From: Sinorhizobium kostiense
Lineage (GTDB): Bacteria > Pseudomonadota > Alphaproteobacteria > Rhizobiales > Rhizobiaceae
Assembly (NCBI RefSeq): GCF_017874595.1
Contig: NZ_JAGILA010000001.1
Coordinates: 930,001-994,000 of the forward strand
Direction of reading: 5' to 3'
DNA: 64,000 nucleotides
Position numbers and translations under genes: made by a program. Position 1 is the first letter of the stretch. Each line of letters opens with the position of its first letter. Shown here piece after piece: positions 1 to 9,319 of the stretch. The notes under the pieces were generated by a model, which was not told where the DNA came from, did no database searches, and was given only the letters and a program-made list of their open reading frames with translations.

Positions 1-24
1 CCCGCCGATGCAGAAGGAAGTTCC

Positions 25-1104
25 ATGACAGAGCGGTTCATCGCCTTCGAAGGTGTGCGCAAGTCCTATGACGGCAAGAGCTATGTCGTCCGTGGCCTCG
101 ATCTCGACGTCGCCAGGGGAGAGTTCCTGACGCTCCTCGGCCCCTCGGGTTCCGGCAAGACGACGACGCTGATGATGCTCGCGGGCTTCGAAACTCCCAC
201 CCACGGCTCGATCACCCTCGGGGGCGGACGAATTGAGCGCGTGCCGCCGCATCGGCGAAACATCGGCGTCGTCTTCCAGAACTATGCACTATTCCCCCAT
301 ATGACTGTCGGCGAGAATTTGGCGTTCCCTCTGAAAATGCGACGGATGAGCAAGGCGGACGTGACGCAATGCGTTCGCCACGCGCTCGACATGGTGCGTA
401 TGTCAAGCTTCGAGGGTCGCCGCCCGAACCAGCTATCCGGCGGCCAGCAGCAGCGTATCGCGCTCGCCCGTGCACTGGTGTTTGAGCCGCAATTGGTGCT
501 GATGGACGAGCCGCTCGGGGCCCTCGACAAACAACTTCGCGAGCATATGCAGCTCGAGATCAAGCATCTGCACAATAGACTCGGCATCAACGTCGTGTAC
601 GTCACCCACGACCAGAGCGAAGCCCTCACGATGTCCGACCGTGTGGGCGTCTTCAACGACGGCACTCTCCAGCAGATCGCTTCGCCGCACGACCTCTATG
701 AGGCTCCAGCCAATCCGTTCGTGGCGACCTTCATCGGCGAAAACAACGCGATTGCCGGCGAGGTCGTCGAGCTGTCGAACGGCACTTGCCGGATCAAGGC
801 GAGCGACGGGTCCCTCATTTCAGCGATTCCTGGAGGCGGGCTGAAGATTGGAGCCAGGACCACGCTCGTGCTTCGACCGGAACGCATTTCGCTGGCCGAG
901 GATCTGGCCGGCGCAAATCGCTTCACGGCCCACGTCAACGAGCTCATCTATCACGGCGATCACATGCGGCTGCGCGTCACGGTCTGCGGTTGTGACGATG
1001 TCCGCATCAAGATTCCTGCAGGCGCCGGGCGTACGCCGCAACCTGGCGCACACATCGACATCGGTTGGGCCCGCGAAGACTGCCGGGCGCTCGCTCAATC
1101 CTGA
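25..1104 (+). CDS. Polyamine-type ABC importer, ATP-binding subunit (PotA-like)
   Basis: Cytoplasmic ATPase of a spermidine/putrescine-type importer. The 359-residue protein has Walker A GPSGSGKT near residues 39-46, a Q-loop region (VFQNYALFPHM), signature LSGGQQQR near 137, Walker B LVLMDEP near 157, and a C-terminal TOBE-like region from about 275, which fits the PotA/FbpC subfamily length. The start has a purine-rich site (gaagga) just upstream. It is the first gene in the window of a four-gene set (ATPase, binding protein, two permeases) on the same strand. Upstream genes of the operon may lie outside the window. Substrate is inferred from the family of the binding protein and permeases and could be another cationic compound. 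Confidence 0.92.
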   Translation: MTERFIAFEGVRKSYDGKSYVVRGLDLDVARGEFLTLLGPSGSGKTTTLMMLAGFETPTHGSITLGGGRIERVPPHRRNIGVVFQNYALFPHMTVGENLAFPLKMRRMSKADVTQCVRHALDMVRMSSFEGRRPNQLSGGQQQRIALARALVFEPQLVLMDEPLGALDKQLREHMQLEIKHLHNRLGINVVYVTHDQSEALTMSDRVGVFNDGTLQQIASPHDLYEAPANPFVATFIGENNAIAGEVVELSNGTCRIKASDGSLISAIPGGGLKIGARTTLVLRPERISLAEDLAGANRFTAHVNELIYHGDHMRLRVTVCGCDDVRIKIPAGAGRTPQPGAHIDIGWAREDCRALAQS

Positions 1105-1147
1105 CGATGATCCGAGACCTTGCAAACGAAAACAAAGGGGAACAAGC

Positions 1148-2197
1148 ATGAGAACCATACTGAAAGTGTTGCAATCATCCGCTGTCGGACTCGTTTTGAC
1201 CATGCCGGCTTTTGCGCAGGACACGATAACAGTGACCTCCTGGGGCGGCGCCTACACCAAAAGCCAGGAGAAGGCATTTTTCGAACCGTATTCCAAAGAA
1301 ACGGGCGTCAAGATTCTACAGGACGAGTGGGACGGCTCGACCGCCAAGTTGAAAGGCATGGTCGAAACGGGCCAGGTGACCTGGGATGTCGTCGACGTGG
1401 AGCCGGGGCATGCGCTGCAGGGTTGCGACGAAGGATGGCTCGATGAGATCGACTATTCGGAGGTCGGCGGCAAGGAAGCCTTCATCGATGGCGCTGCAAT
1501 GGATTGCGCTGCTGCTACAATCGTCTTCGGAACGATCTACGCCTATGACGCGGACAAGTTCGCAAATGGAGGTCCGACCACGATGGCAGACCTCTTCGAC
1601 ACCGAGAAGTTTCCGGGCCCGAGGGCACTCCGCAAGGCACCCAAGACAACGCTGGAGTTCGCGCTCATCGCCGATGGGGTGAAGCCGTCCGAGGTTTACG
1701 ATGTGCTCGGTACGCCGGAAGGCGTCGACCGCGCCTTCAAGAAGCTCGACACGATCAAGAAAGACGTCAAGGTCTGGTGGACGGCCGGTGCCCAGCCCCC
1801 GCAACTGCTCGCCGACGGTGAAGTCGTGATGACGACCGCCTGGAACGGCCGCATCTATGACGCCGTGAAGAACAGCGGCAAGAACTTCAAGATCGTCTGG
1901 GACGGGCAGGGGATGGATTTCAACCTCTGGGCCCAGCCAAAGGGCGCGGCTCACAAGGAGGCCGCTGACAAATTCATTGCATACACGCTCAACCCCGACG
2001 TCATGGCGCGGCAGTCGCAGTACATCTCCTACGGCCCGACGCTCAAGGCCGCGATCGAGAAGGTGCCGGCCGAGGTCCTTCCTGATCTTCCGACGGCGCC
2101 GGAAAACGCCAAGAACGCATTCGTGGTGTCGGCAGAGTTCTGGGCGGACCATGACGAGGAACTGACCGAGCGCTTCAATAAGTGGCTTGCGCAGTAA
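1148..2197 (+). CDS. Polyamine-type ABC importer, periplasmic binding protein (PotD-like)
   Basis: Extracellular solute-binding protein of family 1/PotD type, 349 residues. The open frame extends further upstream, but the ATG at 1148 follows a strong ribosome-binding site (aaagggg) and begins a clear signal peptide ending at about AFA-QD (residues 20-24). The mature part starts with ITVTSWGGAYTKSQEKAFF, typical of polyamine-type binding proteins in alphaproteobacteria. It lies 43 bp after the ATPase gene. A strong stem-loop directly follows the stop, which could favour high expression of this protein over the permeases. Substrate is not proven. Confidence 0.9.
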   Translation: MRTILKVLQSSAVGLVLTMPAFAQDTITVTSWGGAYTKSQEKAFFEPYSKETGVKILQDEWDGSTAKLKGMVETGQVTWDVVDVEPGHALQGCDEGWLDEIDYSEVGGKEAFIDGAAMDCAAATIVFGTIYAYDADKFANGGPTTMADLFDTEKFPGPRALRKAPKTTLEFALIADGVKPSEVYDVLGTPEGVDRAFKKLDTIKKDVKVWWTAGAQPPQLLADGEVVMTTAWNGRIYDAVKNSGKNFKIVWDGQGMDFNLWAQPKGAAHKEAADKFIAYTLNPDVMARQSQYISYGPTLKAAIEKVPAEVLPDLPTAPENAKNAFVVSAEFWADHDEELTERFNKWLAQ

Positions 2198-2205
2198 TCG
2201 TCGCT

Positions 2206-2238
2206 TGCGGGCAGGCGCATCCTCCCGGCCTGCCCGCA
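2206..2238 (+). promoter_or_regulatory. Stem-loop between binding-protein and permease genes
   Basis: A perfect 10-bp inverted repeat (tgcgggcagg / cctgcccgca, 13-nt loop) begins 8 bp after the binding-protein stop and ends 31 bp before the permease start. There is no T-tract, so it looks more like a partial terminator or 3'-end stabiliser than a full terminator. Such hairpins commonly set binding-protein to permease stoichiometry in importer operons. Confidence 0.5.
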
Positions 2239-2269
2239 CCTTTGAATTCTGCTATAAGAGTGCCAGCAC

Positions 2270-3526
2270 ATGGCGATCACGCTGAGTGATGAAGTCGTCA
2301 GGAATGCAATCGACACAGCGGCCTTGACGCGACGATTGCGCGGCCTTCGCCGCCGAAGCCGGATCAAGGCCCTGCTTCTTGTTGCCCCGCTCATGCTCTT
2401 TCTGCTGTCGGTCTTCGTCCTGCCGATCGGATTGCTGCTGACGCGAAGCGTCGACAACAGCGACGTCTCGCTGGCGCTCCCCAACACGGCAACCGCTCTC
2501 TCGAGCTGGAGCAGCGAGCATGCCCCGGACGAACCGCTGTTTGCCGCACTCGCTGCAGACTTGAAGGCATCATCGCGGGAGCGGGTCGCCGAGGCCGCAA
2601 AGCGGCTGAACAACTATGAAAGCGGCATTCGTTCGTCTCTGTTGAAGACCGCCCGCACCATTCGCAAGGCGGAAGCTCCATACCAGCCGGCATTCGTCGA
2701 AGCGGACCCGCGCTGGGCCACCCCAGAACGCTGGGCCGCTCTCAAGCAGGCCATGCCGAGGCTGACGGATTTTTACCTGCTTGCCGCCCTCGATCTCCAG
2801 CGCGACGAGATGGGACGAATCACCGGCGTCGCGCCGGAGAATGCGGTTCACCTCGACGTGCTGATCCGCACATTCGTGGTGAGCATATCCGTCACCCTTT
2901 CGTGCGTGCTCCTCGGCTACCCGCTTGCGGCGCTGATGGCGCGGTCAACCGGATGGGTTGCGAATACCCTGCTCATCCTGGTGCTCTTGCCGTTCTGGAC
3001 GTCGCTGCTCGTGCGCACCAGCGCCTGGGTCGTGCTCCTGCAGAGCCGAGGCATTGTCAATTCCGCCCTAATCTGGCTCGGTCTCCTCGACCCGACCCAA
3101 CCGCTCGAGCTCATCTATAACCGTGCGGGCGTGCTCATTGCGATGACGCACATCCTGCTGCCGTTCATGGTCCTGCCGATCTACAGCGTGATGAAGACCA
3201 TTCCGCCCGTCTACATGCGCGCCGCCTCGTCCCTGGGGGCTCCTCCGTCCTCCGTATTCTGGCGCGTCTACCTGCCGATGAGCATGCCCGGCGTCAGCGC
3301 AGGCGGGCTTTTGGTCTTCATTCTCGCACTCGGCTACTACATCACCCCGGCACTCGTCGGCGGGCCGCGGGACCAGATGGTCAGCTACTTCATCGCCTAC
3401 TACGCCAACCAAGTGACCAACTGGGGCATGGCGGCGGCGCTGAGCGCCATTCTGCTGGTCGCAGTGCTGGTACTTTATGCGCTCTACAATCGCCTGATCG
3501 GCATCGACCGGCTGAGGATTGGCTAA
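2270..3526 (+). CDS. Polyamine-type ABC importer, permease 1 (PotB-like)
   Basis: Inner-membrane permease, 418 residues. The first membrane segment lies at about residues 35-58. A periplasmic insertion of roughly 140 residues follows before the remaining five segments, starting near 205. This makes it longer than E. coli PotB, but such long versions are common in rhizobial polyamine-type systems. The coupling (EAA) loop is visible as RAASSLGAPPSSVFWRVYL. The stop codon overlaps the start of the next permease (TAATG-type junction at 3526), showing translational coupling. Confidence 0.9.
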   Translation: MAITLSDEVVRNAIDTAALTRRLRGLRRRSRIKALLLVAPLMLFLLSVFVLPIGLLLTRSVDNSDVSLALPNTATALSSWSSEHAPDEPLFAALAADLKASSRERVAEAAKRLNNYESGIRSSLLKTARTIRKAEAPYQPAFVEADPRWATPERWAALKQAMPRLTDFYLLAALDLQRDEMGRITGVAPENAVHLDVLIRTFVVSISVTLSCVLLGYPLAALMARSTGWVANTLLILVLLPFWTSLLVRTSAWVVLLQSRGIVNSALIWLGLLDPTQPLELIYNRAGVLIAMTHILLPFMVLPIYSVMKTIPPVYMRAASSLGAPPSSVFWRVYLPMSMPGVSAGGLLVFILALGYYITPALVGGPRDQMVSYFIAYYANQVTNWGMAAALSAILLVAVLVLYALYNRLIGIDRLRIG

Positions 3527-4347
3527 TGAGCGCGGCATTCTCTTTCAATCGTATCGTGGCCATCGGTCTTTGGGTCGTCGGCGGAGGAACAGCGCTGTTC
3601 CTGATTGCACCGATTCTCGCCATCATTCCGCTTTCCTTCAATGCCGAGCCGTTCTTCACCTACCCTATGCCCGGCCTGTCGCTGCGCTGGTACAATGAGT
3701 TCTTCTCGTCCGAGGTCTGGAAACTGGCGCTCAGGAACAGCATCATCGTGGCGGTCTTCGCCACGCTATTGTCGACGGTCCTCGGGACATTAGCGGCGAT
3801 CGGCCTCAGCCAAAGCGATTGCCCGGCCCGTGCGACGCTCACCGCCATTCTGATTTCGCCGATGATCGTGCCGGTCGTCGTCGCTGCCGTCGGCATCTAT
3901 TACGCTTTCGCCGCGGTCGGCCTGCTGAACTCGCTGACTGGGTTGGTTCTTGCCCATACCGTCCTGGGTGCCCCCTTCGTCGTCGTCACCGTCACGGCCG
4001 CCCTCAGCGGGTTCGATCAAAACCTCATGCGCGCCGCGGCAAGCCTTGGAGCAGGCCCGGTCGAGGCCGTCCTTCGCGTGATGCTCCCACTGATCGCCCC
4101 CGGCGTCGCCTCGGGTGCGCTGTTTGCGTTCGTGACTTCGTTCGACGAGGTGGTGGTCGCACTGTTCATCGCCGGCTCCGAGGAGCGAACGCTTCCGCGG
4201 CAAATGTGGAGCGGCGTGCGCGAGACGCTCAGCCCGACGATCGCCGCGGTTGCGGCTCTCCTGATTGTGTTTTCGACGTTGTTCCTCGCAACGATCCAGT
4301 GGCTGCAAGGGAGAGCCGAATTACAAAAGACTCATCGCGAAGAATAA
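3526..4347 (+). CDS. Polyamine-type ABC importer, permease 2 (PotC-like)
   Basis: Second inner-membrane permease, 273 residues, with six predicted membrane segments and the EAA loop RAAASLGAGPVEAVLRVML. It completes the heterodimeric channel with the preceding gene, whose last base it overlaps. Length and order (ATPase, binding protein, PotB, PotC) fit the family. Its 3' end overlaps by 16 bp the run-off end of the convergent GlcG/HbpS pseudogene, which suggests that the pseudogene has lost its own proper stop. Confidence 0.9.
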   Translation: MSAAFSFNRIVAIGLWVVGGGTALFLIAPILAIIPLSFNAEPFFTYPMPGLSLRWYNEFFSSEVWKLALRNSIIVAVFATLLSTVLGTLAAIGLSQSDCPARATLTAILISPMIVPVVVAAVGIYYAFAAVGLLNSLTGLVLAHTVLGAPFVVVTVTAALSGFDQNLMRAAASLGAGPVEAVLRVMLPLIAPGVASGALFAFVTSFDEVVVALFIAGSEERTLPRQMWSGVRETLSPTIAAVAALLIVFSTLFLATIQWLQGRAELQKTHREE

Positions 4348-4887
4348 AGATCAGCACCGGGGCGAGCGCGTTCAGAATCACCTTGTCGCGCCCAAAGCGG
4401 CGGGGCAAGCCATGGTGTCGGGAATGATCGACCGACACGATTTCGGCGACGGCGCGCTCGCCAGAAAATTACCAAGGAGGCTGCGGAGCCGGCCTCGGAG
4501 ATGGCGATGTCTTCGGCGACAGTCCCACCGCATACGCCAATGGCGCCGGTCGTCCGCCCTTCAGCCCGGACGGGAATGCCGCCTCCAAAAACCACGATCC
4601 TTCCACCATGAGAATGCTGGATGCCGTAGAGCTCGGCGCCTGGCTGTGCCAGTGCACCGAGCACGTCCGTCCGGTTGTTGAAGATCTGAGCGGTAAAGGC
4701 CTTGTCGATGGCAAGCTCGGCCGAGCCTGCCATGGCCCCGTCTTGGCGAACAAAGGACAGCAGATGCCCAGACGCGTCGACGACGAGCGATTGAGCAGGC
4801 AACATGCAGCGCGCGGGCGGCGGCGATGGACCTCTCGATCATCTGTTGGGCGTCCGACGGCAATATCGTTGCAATAAGGGAGGACAT
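4332..4887 (-). pseudogene. Frameshifted GlcG/HbpS-family (haem-binding-like) protein gene
   Basis: Reading from 4887, the first frame gives MSSLIATILPSDAQQMIERS and continues to about ALHVACSIA. The family sequence then resumes in another frame as VVDASGHLLSFVRQDGAMAG, followed by LYGIQHSHGGRIVVFGGGIP and GAIGVCGGTVAEDIAISEAG. Removing one c near 4777 would join the two parts as ...SIAVVDASGHL. After SEAGSAAS the frame runs on without homology to 4332, whereas the neighbouring frame would stop at once (tgg taa near 4471). This suggests a second lesion. GlcG/HbpS proteins are small (about 140 residues) haem- or cofactor-binding proteins. It lies 68 bp downstream of the PfpI-like gene, probably in the same transcript. 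A sequencing error cannot be excluded. Confidence 0.7.
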
Positions 4888-4955
4888 GACAAACTCCAGC
4901 TTCTGAAGGGATCCGCCGACGCGAGCCGCCGGCAGATCACGATGTTCCAGTCCGC

Positions 4956-5654
4956 TCAGGCAGTCTTGGCCTTCATCTGGCTCAGAGCGGCCACAAGCGC
5001 CTCCGCTGCCTCACTCGATGACGCCGGGTTCTGACCAGTGATGAGTTGGCCATCGACGACCGTGTGCACGCCCCAGTCCTTGACCTTCGAGAAGACCGCA
5101 CCGAGGCCGATGAGCTCGTCCTCGACCAGGAACGGCACGACCCTCGTCAGATCCACGGCCTCTTCCTCGCTGTTGGTAAAGCCGGTGACGTAGCGCCCCT
5201 GAACGAACGCGGTGCCGTCGGCATTGGTCACGTGACGCAGGACGCCCGGTGCATGGCAGACGAGGGCGATCGGCTTGCCGGCCGCGATGAAGGATTCGAT
5301 CAGCTTGATCGAATTCGGATCTTCAGCGAGATCCCACAGCGGACCGTGGCCGCCGGGGTAAAAGACCGTATCGAAGTCATTCTGGTCGACGCTTTCGAGG
5401 CGCACAGTTTCTGCGAGCTGCGCCTTGGCTGACTCGTCAGCATTGAAGCGCCGCGTAAACTCGGTCTGGAACATCGGCTCGTCGCTCTTCGGATCGAGAG
5501 GCGGCTGGCCGCCATTGGGCGAGGCGAGGGTGATCTCGGCGCCGGCGTCCTTGAAGACGTAATAAGGCGCTGCCAGCTCCTCGAGCCAGAAGCCGGTCTT
5601 CTTGCCAGTGTTACCGAGAGTGTCGTGGGAGGTGAGTACCATCAGGACTTTCAT
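4956..5654 (-). CDS. DJ-1/PfpI-family (Hsp31-like) type 1 glutamine amidotransferase-fold protein
   Basis: A 232-residue member of the DJ-1/PfpI superfamily. The nucleophile-elbow cysteine is visible in ALVCHAPGVL, and the N-terminal core strand is KVLMVLTSHD. The long insertion (KTGFWLEELAAPYYVFKDAG...) is typical of Hsp31-like members, which act as glyoxalase III-type deglycases, chaperones or stress proteins. The acidic residue preceding the nucleophile region (FYPGGHGPLWDL) is also present. It is transcribed divergently from the LysR gene at 5822 with 167 bp between them. That arrangement suggests it is the LysR target. Exact substrate unknown. Confidence 0.88.
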   Translation of the reverse strand: MKVLMVLTSHDTLGNTGKKTGFWLEELAAPYYVFKDAGAEITLASPNGGQPPLDPKSDEPMFQTEFTRRFNADESAKAQLAETVRLESVDQNDFDTVFYPGGHGPLWDLAEDPNSIKLIESFIAAGKPIALVCHAPGVLRHVTNADGTAFVQGRYVTGFTNSEEEAVDLTRVVPFLVEDELIGLGAVFSKVKDWGVHTVVDGQLITGQNPASSSEAAEALVAALSQMKAKTA

Positions 5655-5821
5655 GGTCGGATCCCTTCGTCAGGTAATCCCGCGCCGTGAGGCGTCGTAG
5701 CCGGTTGATTTGGAGCTCGATCAGCCGCATCGGCTTTTCCATAAGCTGATAATGACATCGGGCAACATATTTCAGAAATTTACTTCTTTGATTTTAGATA
5801 TTCATATGACATTACATCTCG

Positions 5822-6733
5822 ATGAGATACGATTTGAACCTGCTCCCTGTTTTCCTGGCCCTGATGGAGGAGCGGAGCGTGACGCGGGCGGCAGCCCGAC
5901 TGGGCATCACCCAGCCGGCGCTCTCCAATTCGTTGAACCGCCTGCGCGATACCCTGCGGGATCCGCTGTTCATCCGCGAAAGATACGGCATAAAGCCGAC
6001 GCAACTGGCCGAGGAGATCGCTCCGACGATCGAGGCAGCGCTGTCGCAACTGGACGATCTCATCTTGAACCAGCAAGAGTTCCAGCCGGCAAAGGCCGAA
6101 CGACTGTTCACGCTTGCACCGAACAGCTACGTCGAGCTTGTGTTGATGCCTGCCCTCGTCGCGAGGACGCGCGAGCTGGCGCCGGGTATCAAGCTCCGCA
6201 TGACTGCATTCGGCAGCGATCTCGCCGAGACCGGCGTCATTTCCGGTACCACGGCCATGGTGCTTGGCCGGATCGTCGATCCGCCGGACAACCTCGTCGT
6301 CCAGCATCTTATGGATGATGGCCTCGCCTGCGTGCTGCGCAGAGACCATCCCGACGTTCGAGATCGTATTTCCCGAGAACAGCACGAGCGGCTCAAGCAC
6401 GTGAACGTGCTCCCGCCGGGTCGGCTGCGCGCCGGCCTCTTCCAGGCATTGGGGCAACAAAACCTCAAGCGAGAGGTTGCCGTTTCCGTCACCCATTTCC
6501 TTGCCGTGCCTGAGATGCTTGCCGTCACCGACTACTGCGCGACACTGCCGAAACTTATCTGCCGGAGCCTGGAGCGGGATCCGCGCCTGAGGGTGCTGCC
6601 GACGCCCGTCGACCTCGGCACTTTTCCAGTGCAGATGGCTTGGCACGTTCGCTATCGCCACGACCCGGCCCACCGGTGGTTGCGTTCGATGATCGGCGAA
6701 CTGGCAAGAGAAATGACTGCGGAAGAGACCTGA
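5822..6733 (+). CDS. LysR-family transcriptional regulator
   Basis: 303 residues with an N-terminal winged helix-turn-helix (NLLPVFLALMEERSVTRAAA, then LGITQPALSNSLNRLR) and a C-terminal periplasmic-binding-protein-like effector domain. The N-terminus resembles the NodD/NahR branch of LysR proteins (RYDLNLL...FIRERYGIKPT), but I see no nod box nearby. It is divergent from the PfpI-like gene, and the 167-bp AT-rich spacer probably carries its binding site. Its likely role is autoregulation and control of the pfpI-hbpS pair, possibly in response to an electrophile. The effector is unknown. Confidence 0.88.
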   Translation: MRYDLNLLPVFLALMEERSVTRAAARLGITQPALSNSLNRLRDTLRDPLFIRERYGIKPTQLAEEIAPTIEAALSQLDDLILNQQEFQPAKAERLFTLAPNSYVELVLMPALVARTRELAPGIKLRMTAFGSDLAETGVISGTTAMVLGRIVDPPDNLVVQHLMDDGLACVLRRDHPDVRDRISREQHERLKHVNVLPPGRLRAGLFQALGQQNLKREVAVSVTHFLAVPEMLAVTDYCATLPKLICRSLERDPRLRVLPTPVDLGTFPVQMAWHVRYRHDPAHRWLRSMIGELAREMTAEET

Positions 6734-7159
6734 GATCGCTTTCCTGTATTCGTGTTGAATGTCCGCAAGGGCCAGCACCGGAAATCCCGAGCGATATCGA
6801 CGAAAGGCAGCAATGGGTGGAAAGCGGAGCTTAGAGAGCCACCGCTGAGTGACAGTCATGCGCGCGAGAAGCCGACACCGCAACCAAGATAGCAACCGGT
6901 CGCTTTCGCACGCCGCGTATGTCCCTAACATCCAAGCTCGCACAGCCTGTCTGCTATGTGACGACAGTAGGGCTGAACCGGTCTGGCGTCGCGTCAGCTG
7001 CCCCTGCGCTGCGCCCCGGATTCTGGACCGGAAACCCCTGCCTCAATTTGCGACGATGCGGCCGGCGCCGATCTCCGATTGACATAAATCGGAAACGCGT
7101 TATTTTTGACTCTAAATCGATAATAAGAAATCGCATAGCGATACATAAGTGGTGAGACC
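6734..7159. other. Intergenic region, no gene seen
   Basis: About 425 bp between the LysR gene and the FAD oxidoreductase gene. I see no convincing coding sequence. The last 90 bp are AT-rich and hold a probable promoter (7079-7106) and a short dyad atcgcatagcgat at 7130-7142 just before the start codon. That dyad could be a regulator site. Confidence 0.5.
7079..7106 (+). promoter_or_regulatory. Probable sigma-70 promoter of the amine oxidoreductase/ABC module
   Basis: TTGACA at 7079-7084 and TATTTT at 7101-7106 with a 16-bp spacer, in an otherwise unusually AT-rich patch about 55 bp upstream of the start codon. The downstream dyad at 7130-7142 (atcgc-ata-gcgat) could be an operator for the module's IclR regulator. 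Assigned by consensus only. Confidence 0.4.
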
Positions 7160-8515
7160 TTGGTGTACGATCCTCTGGTTCATGTCTATCCGAACGAGAA
7201 ACAGCCCGATCCCGCTTCCTACTGGATGGCGATCAGCGGTCCGGGCCCGGAGGACGACGGACGTGTCGAAGGAGACGTCGACGCGGATGTCGTCGTTATC
7301 GGCGGAGGCTACACTGGGCTCTCCGCCGCCCTTTCGCTTGCCCGCGACCACGGCCTGAAGCCGGTTGTTCTGGAAGCGCGCTCCTCGGCCTGGGGATGCA
7401 GCGGTCGCAATGGCAGCTTCGCGCGCATCTCCGGCGGCCGCGTTGCCGCCGCTACGATGGTCAACACCTACGGAAAGGACGTGGCGCGCGCCTATTTCGG
7501 CGAGATGCGGCAAGCACTCGGAACCGTCAGACAATTGATAGCCGACGGCAATATCGATTGCGACGTCCAGCCCGATGGCGTGTACAAAGTCGCCGCTTTC
7601 GCGGCGCATGCATCCGGGCTCGAGCGTGAGGCCGCCCTCTACAACGAGATCTTCAACTACCCCGCGCGTCTTGTCCCCGCCGGCGAACTCAAAGGTGCCC
7701 ATCGAGGCGCCGAAGCGTTCGGCGCGCTTCATTTTCCCGACGGCTTTTCGATGAACCCGCTGAAGCTCGCCCGCGGCGTCCATATGATGGCACGATCGCA
7801 TGGCGCGCTCATACATACGCATTCGCCGGTGACAGCCTGGCACACGGAAAACGGCGTTCACCGGCTGCTGACCCCGAGCGGAAGCGTTCGGACCCGTAAG
7901 GTGGTCGTCGCCACCAACGGCTATACCTCCTCTAAACTCCATCCTCGCCTTTCGGCGCGAGTCCTGCCGGTGTACTCGCAGATCATCGTCACGGAGCCGA
8001 TGACATCCGAACAGATCGGGGCGAGTCTGCCGTCGGGCAATTGCATGTTCGATACGCGCAGCCTGCTTTTCTATTATCGCCGCCTGCCGGACGGCCGCAT
8101 GCTCTTCGGCGGCCGCAGCGCGATCGCCGGCAGCGATGCCGAAAACCCGAAACACCGCCGATATCTCACGAATGCGATGATCCGGAAGTTTCCGGCACTC
8201 GAGGGCATCGCCATCGATTACTGGTGGGGCGGCTGGGTGGCGGTGAGCCGCAATTCGCTCCCCTTCGTCTATCGGGTTCCCGGACTGCCGGAGGTCTTCT
8301 GGGGCGGCGGCTACGCCGGCAGCGGCGTTTCCTTCTCGCTCCATGTCGGCACCAAGCTGGCGCTAATGGCGGCTGGAAAGCCGTTCGACACGCAAGCCTC
8401 GTTTTTGACTCGCGAGCCCAAACGTTATCCGCTCCCGCCTTTCCTGAGGCTCGGTCAGCGGATTGCCTACCGTTGGCTTCACGCCAAGGACCAGCGGCAA
8501 GCCTCCGCAAAGTGA
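7160..8515 (+). CDS. FAD-dependent amine/amino-acid oxidoreductase (PuuB/OrdL-like)
   Basis: A 451-residue DAO-family flavoenzyme. The N-terminal dinucleotide-binding motif is VVVIGGGYTGLSAAL, and the PuuB-type motif is SAWGCSGRNGS. The usual C-terminal FAD-contact motif follows (FWGGGYAGSGVSFS). Family members oxidise gamma-glutamylputrescine, N-methyl amino acids or opine-like amines to imines/aldehydes. The frame opens with TTG at 7160 followed by GTG at 7163, and either may be used. It heads a module with an amino-acid ABC importer, an IclR regulator and a RidA protein. Import, oxidation to an imine and imine hydrolysis by RidA is a consistent pathway, but the substrate is not known. Confidence 0.87.
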   Translation: MVYDPLVHVYPNEKQPDPASYWMAISGPGPEDDGRVEGDVDADVVVIGGGYTGLSAALSLARDHGLKPVVLEARSSAWGCSGRNGSFARISGGRVAAATMVNTYGKDVARAYFGEMRQALGTVRQLIADGNIDCDVQPDGVYKVAAFAAHASGLEREAALYNEIFNYPARLVPAGELKGAHRGAEAFGALHFPDGFSMNPLKLARGVHMMARSHGALIHTHSPVTAWHTENGVHRLLTPSGSVRTRKVVVATNGYTSSKLHPRLSARVLPVYSQIIVTEPMTSEQIGASLPSGNCMFDTRSLLFYYRRLPDGRMLFGGRSAIAGSDAENPKHRRYLTNAMIRKFPALEGIAIDYWWGGWVAVSRNSLPFVYRVPGLPEVFWGGGYAGSGVSFSLHVGTKLALMAAGKPFDTQASFLTREPKRYPLPPFLRLGQRIAYRWLHAKDQRQASAK

Positions 8516-8572
8516 GGCCATCGCACTCCTAAACCTAACAAACTCAAGCAAAACCAAGAAAGGGGAATTCCC

Positions 8573-9319
8573 ATGTTTATCACGAAACTGGCGATCGGCG
8601 TTTTTGGCCTCGCTCTCGCATTTTCTGGACCGGCTTTTGCTGCCGACTCGGTGAAGGTGGGCGTAACCACCACCGGCGTGCCTTTCACCTTCGTCGACAC
8701 CACGAGTCAGCAGGTCACCGGGGCAATGGTCGACATTGTCAATGCCATCGCCGCCGACAACGGTATCGAGGCACAGTTCGAGCTCACGGCCTTCTCGGCT
8801 CTCATCCCGAGCCTCAATGCCGGCAAGATCGACATTATCTCGGCGGGGATGCTCGCGACCGATGAACGCCGGAAAATCGTGAACTTCAGCGACACCGTCT
8901 ATTCATACGGCGATGCCATGTTCGTAGCAGCGGATAATCCTGAGAACTACACGATCGAGGCGCTGAAGGGCGAGACGGTCGGAGCACAGATCGGCACAAC
9001 CTTCGCCGACTCTCTCAAGGCGCTCGGCATCTTCGGCGAGGTCAAGCTCTATGACAGCATCGCCGACATCATGCGCGACGTGAAGCTCGGTCGCATCAAG
9101 GCAGGTTTCGGCGACCAACCGATCGTCGCCTATCAGATTGCCAAGAACCCGGCACTCGGCGTCCGTCTGGTTGACGGCTACAAGCCGCTGAAGTCCGGCG
9201 ACGTGGCGCTTGCGGTGCCGAAGGACAAGGCTGAGCTGCTCCAGAAGATCAACGCCTCAATCGCCAAGCTGAAGGAAAGCGGCGAGTTGGAGAAGATCTT
9301 CGCCAAGTACGGCATTTGA
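8573..9319 (+). CDS. Amino-acid ABC importer, periplasmic binding protein (family 3)
   Basis: A 248-residue family-3 solute-binding protein with a signal peptide ending near AFA-AD (about residue 23). The mature part starts with SVKVGVTTTGVPFTFVDTTS, the usual amino-acid/opine-binding lobe. The ATG follows a good ribosome-binding site (aaagggg). It lies 57 bp behind the FAD oxidoreductase gene and ahead of one permease and one ATPase, so the transporter has a single permease gene and would be a homodimeric channel. A short hairpin (gggctg-tcg-cagccc, 9341-9355) follows the stop. Confidence 0.9.
   Translation: MFITKLAIGVFGLALAFSGPAFAADSVKVGVTTTGVPFTFVDTTSQQVTGAMVDIVNAIAADNGIEAQFELTAFSALIPSLNAGKIDIISAGMLATDERRKIVNFSDTVYSYGDAMFVAADNPENYTIEALKGETVGAQIGTTFADSLKALGIFGEVKLYDSIADIMRDVKLGRIKAGFGDQPIVAYQIAKNPALGVRLVDGYKPLKSGDVALAVPKDKAELLQKINASIAKLKESGELEKIFAKYGI

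Noticed and set aside
848..1147. Extended N-terminus for the polyamine-type binding protein
   Set aside because: It overlaps the ATPase gene in another frame and would bury the signal peptide; the ATG at 1148 has a strong ribosome-binding site.
5655..5821. nod box upstream of the NodD-like LysR gene
   Set aside because: The region is AT-rich, but I could not find the conserved nod box segments, and the target genes are not nodulation genes.
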